Notes under the pieces: model-generated | The model's database searches: none | Seen by the model: the letters and a program-made list of their open reading frames with translations, nothing else | What the model was told of the DNA's origin: nothing | Translations under genes and position numbers: made by a program | Part shown: piece after piece, positions 4,857 to 7,106 of the stretch | How positions within the stretch are numbered: the stretch's first letter is position 1 | Layout of the letters: the number at the start of each line of letters is the position of its first letter | Source: an uncultured Lachnospiraceae bacterium | Lineage (GTDB): Bacteria > Bacillota > Clostridia > Lachnospirales > Lachnospiraceae | DNA: 7,106 nucleotides | Assembly: GCA_910577655.1 (NCBI GenBank) | Contig: CAJTOW010000167.1 | Coordinates: forward strand, 1-7,106 | Reading direction: 5' to 3'

Positions 4857-6100
4857 GAATATTCTATCTGGAATTAAAACGTGTACTGAAGTCAAAGCTT
4901 ACTTGGATTCTGCTGGCGCTGGCGCTGCTACTCTCCGTTCTGCTTGCCTGGTTGCCCACTACTTACTGCTACAGTAATTACACAGACGAGGCCGGAAATG
5001 AGGTGAATCTCACCGGCCTGGCATCCATCGCCCATGAAAAGGAACGGCAGGCGGAAGCAGCCGGAATCGTTACCCCACAGCGGGTGAGGGAGGCTGTGGA
5101 GACCTATCAGGCCTGCCTTGCATCCTACGGCGTGACGGAATCCTATGATCTGCCGGAGGGCGTCTATGAGCGGGAGATACTCCCCATTGCCCCGCTGCTC
5201 CACGGTGTAAAGGAGGCCTTTGCAGATCCGGATACCGGAATGGCCCCTGCGATTATGGAAATTGATCTGGAGCAGATTGACGACTACTATTCCGTCTGTG
5301 AGAGCCGGATTGCCTCCCTGATGCAGATGGAACAGCCGGACAGCCCCAGGGCACAAAGCAAAGCCGTAGAAATGTACCGGAATACAAAGAAGCCCTTTGA
5401 GGTTTATCCGGGCATGACTTCCGCGGTCATGGATTATCAGAACATCATGGGTTTTCTGGTGCTGCTGTTTTGTGTGGTCATTGCCGCACCAATATTTTCT
5501 GCTGATTATCAGTCCGGCGCAGACGATATCCTGCGTTGTACCCGGCATGGAAGAGTCTCTCTTGGTATTGCAAAGATGTTTGCAGCCCTTTTCATCAGCG
5601 GAGCTGCATTTGTGCTCTGTGCTGCCGTCCATATTCTGGTGGCAGACAGTCTGTTCGGCTGGGAATGCACCCGTACATCCATTCAGATGATGTACTCCAT
5701 TGTGACCCTGGCAGACATGAACATAGGAGGCCTTCAGTTCCTTTTTGCTGTTGCAGGACTGCTTTCGGTTCTGGCTTCTGTGAGCTTTACGCTGTTTCTT
5801 TCCGCCAGATGCAGGACCACTGTGTCATCTCTGGCATCATCGCTGGTATTCTGTATTGCTCCGGTGGTTATTTCCATGACGGCGCCTGGGGCGCTGGGTG
5901 CATGGCTTTGCAGCATCCTGCCCGCCAGCGGAACGAGCATTCAGGCGAGCGTTCTCTACGCAATTACGGACTTCCAGTTTTTGAATCTGGCAGGGCTGTC
6001 CGTCTGGATGCCGTATGCCATGATTGGGGCCTGCATGATTGAGATTCCCCTGTTTGCATTCCTGGCTGTCCGCTCTTATTGCAGGCATGCGCTGAATTAA
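4853..6100 (+). CDS. ABC-2 type transporter permease
   Basis: A 415-residue integral membrane protein. A basic N-terminal amphipathic stretch (MRIFYLELKRVLKSKLTW) precedes TM1 (about 17-36). A long hydrophilic, presumably external domain of about 160 residues (37-196) follows, with several Tyr, Glu and Cys residues. Five more helices lie near 197-216, 241-263, 294-317, 325-346 and 385-407, giving six in all, normal for an ABC-2 exporter subunit. The segment SADYQSGADDILRCTRHGR after TM2, then an amphipathic helix to TM3, resembles the cytoplasmic coupling region (FxxEYxxGT-type) of this family. Strong ribosome binding site AAAGGAGG (4836-4843), 9-nt spacer, and overlap with the ATPase stop. 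It likely forms the channel as a homodimer, since no second permease gene is seen. The length and the single large loop do not fit the ten-helix BceB type. Substrate unknown. Confidence 0.92.
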   Translation: MRIFYLELKRVLKSKLTWILLALALLLSVLLAWLPTTYCYSNYTDEAGNEVNLTGLASIAHEKERQAEAAGIVTPQRVREAVETYQACLASYGVTESYDLPEGVYEREILPIAPLLHGVKEAFADPDTGMAPAIMEIDLEQIDDYYSVCESRIASLMQMEQPDSPRAQSKAVEMYRNTKKPFEVYPGMTSAVMDYQNIMGFLVLLFCVVIAAPIFSADYQSGADDILRCTRHGRVSLGIAKMFAALFISGAAFVLCAAVHILVADSLFGWECTRTSIQMMYSIVTLADMNIGGLQFLFAVAGLLSVLASVSFTLFLSARCRTTVSSLASSLVFCIAPVVISMTAPGALGAWLCSILPASGTSIQASVLYAITDFQFLNLAGLSVWMPYAMIGACMIEIPLFAFLAVRSYCRHALN

Positions 6101-6122
6101 ATATAGTTCATAAATTTTGGGG

Positions 6123-6182
6123 ATGTCCGGGCATGATAAAAATTCGACCTTTTTTCAGGTGGATTTTGAAATGCCCGGACAT
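6123..6182 (+). repeat. 60-nt imperfect palindrome with perfect 12-bp ends
   Basis: ATGTCCGGGCAT (6123-6134) and ATGCCCGGACAT (6171-6182) are exact reverse complements, 36 nt apart. Inside, AAAAT (6139-6143) pairs with ATTTT (6163-6167) and ACCT (6147-6150) with AGGT (6157-6160) around TTTTTC, so nearly the whole unit folds on itself. It begins 22 nt after the permease stop. No T-run follows the right arm, and none follows on the other strand, so it is not a standard terminator. It may be an mRNA 3'-stabilising hairpin, a dispersed extragenic palindrome or a small mobile-element remnant. Confidence 0.7.
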
Positions 6183-6199
6183 TTCACGTCATTTAGAAA

Positions 6200-6234
6200 A
6201 CCGTCTGCGGCAAGCAGGTTGTTCCGGTGTTTTT
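6200..6234 (+). terminator. Weak terminator-like hairpin before the lipoprotein gene
   Basis: CTGC (6205-6208) pairs with GCAG (6214-6217) around GGCAA. An outer ACCG (6200-6203) can pair with CGGT (6225-6228) across an uneven internal loop, followed by GTTTTT (6229-6234). It is in the right place to end the ABC operon, but the stem is short and interrupted. Confidence 0.3.
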
Positions 6235-6247
6235 GGAATGATAAAAT
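6219..6247 (+). promoter_or_regulatory. Possible weak promoter for the lipoprotein gene
   Basis: TAAAAT (6242-6247) matches the -10 consensus at five of six positions. TTGTTC (6219-6224) lies 17 bp upstream but matches the -35 only in TTG. No VanR-type box is seen upstream. The best candidate in the 206-nt gap, but weak. Confidence 0.22.
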
Positions 6248-6293
6248 CAAGTTTTACAGGAAAGACGCATAAAAGAAAAATCAGCATTTTCAG

Positions 6294-6299
6294 AAGGGA
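6294..6299 (+). promoter_or_regulatory. Ribosome binding site that sets the lipoprotein start
   Basis: AAGGGA lies 7 nt before ATG 6307. The reading frame is open upstream to 6079, but only this start places a lipobox at the right depth. Confidence 0.75.
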
Positions 6300-6306
6300 A
6301 AATACT

Positions 6307-6975
6307 ATGTGTAATAAAAGTCTTAAAATATTAAGCTGTATGGTTCTTGTAACTGGTGCTCTATCAGGATTGACCGGGTGCAACTGTATGCTATCCGAAC
6401 CAATCCGGACAGAAGAAAAAACCATTACCTCTGGCGTTGATGATATTACAACAGAATGCGATGCAGATGGGCAGAATCAAAAAAGGGACTTCGATGCAGA
6501 GGAACCGGATGCTGGAAGGGGTTCTGAAGGCCTGGCAGGAGACGATACCGGTTTGGGTGAAATGGAGATTGTGAACGCAGCCGAATTTGGCAACCCAAAA
6601 GAAGTGTTGGATCATATGCCGATTGCATCAAATGTTACAGTTATAAAAACAGGGGAGGATGAGTTACAGATTGAGTTCGAATTAGAGAATGTAGGGCTCT
6701 GCACTTTTGATGCCGGTAAAGGGGAGAAATTCATTCTGCCGGATGAAGTTTTTGTGGATTCCACCAAAATTGAATGGACGGCATCCACCGCAGACGGGGA
6801 ATATCTTTTTCCTTATATGAGGGTTAATGAAACAGGGGATATGTTTATGATAGACTGGGCATATAACGGATACTGCTTTGCTATCTATGGGAAATCGCCC
6901 CAGAATACAAGTGACAGGGATATGGCCGGAAAGATTGCGTTGGCAATGATATACAATTTGGGGGATGCGGAATAA
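6307..6975 (+). CDS. Putative secreted lipoprotein of unknown function (222 aa)
   Basis: The N-terminus is a lipoprotein signal: a basic start (MCNKSLK), a hydrophobic core (about 8-21) and the lipobox LTGC with Cys25 as predicted lipidation site, so the mature protein should be anchored to the outer face of the membrane. An acidic, probably disordered spacer (about 30-90, rich in D, E, G) follows. The C-terminal domain (about 95-222) looks folded and rich in beta strands: NVTVIKTGEDELQIEFELENVG, KFILPDEVFV, GEYLFPYMRVNE, then WAYNGYCFAIYGKSP and a final helix MAGKIALAMIYNL. The W..NGY...IYG plus helix ending loosely recalls DUF4367-like lipoprotein ends, but I would not assign that family. 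The gene starts 206 nt after the permease, beyond a palindrome, so it is probably a separate unit with the membrane-protein gene 40 nt downstream. Confidence 0.82.
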   Translation: MCNKSLKILSCMVLVTGALSGLTGCNCMLSEPIRTEEKTITSGVDDITTECDADGQNQKRDFDAEEPDAGRGSEGLAGDDTGLGEMEIVNAAEFGNPKEVLDHMPIASNVTVIKTGEDELQIEFELENVGLCTFDAGKGEKFILPDEVFVDSTKIEWTASTADGEYLFPYMRVNETGDMFMIDWAYNGYCFAIYGKSPQNTSDRDMAGKIALAMIYNLGDAE

Positions 6976-7015
6976 TGGTGTTATCAGATTGGGAAAATTG
7001 AGACTGGAGGGAAAA

Positions 7016-7106
7016 ATGAATCAAAAAAAATGGATCCGCATTGTGTCAAGTTATTCGGTGATATATATAGCGATTACATTGTTGAGCAGCGCTTTGTATC
7101 TTTATA
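7016..7106 (+). CDS. N-terminal fragment of a membrane protein (cut by window end)
   Basis: Only 30 codons are visible: a short basic start (MNQKKWIR) and then a hydrophobic stretch (about 9-30) that is a transmembrane helix or an uncleaved signal anchor. GGAGGG at 7006-7011 precedes the ATG by 4 nt. The gap to the lipoprotein stop is 40 nt, suggesting co-transcription. The start would suit a sensor kinase, a carboxypeptidase anchor or another bitopic protein; the family cannot be told from what is present. Confidence 0.7.
   Translation, partial: MNQKKWIRIVSSYSVIYIAITLLSSALYLY

Noticed and set aside
4928..5632. 234-codon minus-strand open frame opposite the permease
   Set aside because: Antisense shadow with His/Gly/Cys-rich random composition; the + strand gene has a strong ribosome binding site and proper membrane helices.
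6079..6306. Extension of the lipoprotein frame to 6079
   Set aside because: It overlaps the permease end, crosses the palindrome and would bury the lipoprotein signal peptide in the middle of the protein.
1..7106. CRISPR array, tRNA, rRNA or intact insertion sequence
   Set aside because: No regularly spaced repeats, no cloverleaf-like or rRNA-like stretch and no transposase motif were seen on either strand.

Overview
The window looks like a chromosomal stretch from a Gram-positive, probably clostridial (Lachnospiraceae-like) gut bacterium. Supporting signs are strong AAGGAGG-type ribosome binding sites at close spacing, moderate GC, a VanR/VanS-type two-component system, a VanZ protein, an ABC-2 exporter and a lipobox lipoprotein. 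All eight genes that I accept lie on the + strand. The family assignments come from reading motifs, not from a database search.

Left part (1-1294): two small, highly charged, Lys/Glu-rich proteins of unknown function (42-602 and 739-1242). Neither has a signal peptide or membrane segment, and both carry long helical or coiled-coil segments. They lead into the regulator gene, with no convincing terminator in the 52-nt gap before it.

Middle part (1295-6100): an OmpR-family response regulator closely resembling VanR (1295-1996) overlaps a VanS-like sensor kinase (1986-3098). After them come a VanZ-family membrane protein (3200-3763) and an ABC exporter made of an ATPase (3939-4856) and a six-helix permease (4853-6100, ATGA overlap). 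The vanHAX ligase genes of classical glycopeptide resistance are absent from the window. An exact 23-bp direct repeat occurs twice, right after the kinase stop and right after the vanZ stop. Each copy contains TCGTAAGAAAAT, a full match to the 12-bp VanR recognition consensus that I recall from the vanA system (TCGTANGAAANT), followed directly by a second, degenerate 12-mer. A -10 element lies downstream of each copy. The simplest reading is that this VanR-VanS pair activates vanZ and the ABC exporter as two separate units of one cell-envelope or antibiotic defence response.

Two RNA-level signals add to this. The vanRS unit ends in a good intrinsic terminator whose loop holds the -10 hexamer of the vanZ promoter. 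The ABC operon has a roughly 88-nt leader that begins almost at a hairpin, has a second perfect hairpin, and can form a loop-to-3' pairing (pseudoknot); a small terminator-like hairpin lies just before the ribosome binding site.

Right part (6101-7106): a 206-nt spacer with a 60-nt imperfect palindrome that has perfect 12-bp ends, then an unrecognised secreted lipoprotein (6307-6975) and the first 30 codons of a membrane protein that runs off the window (7016-7106).
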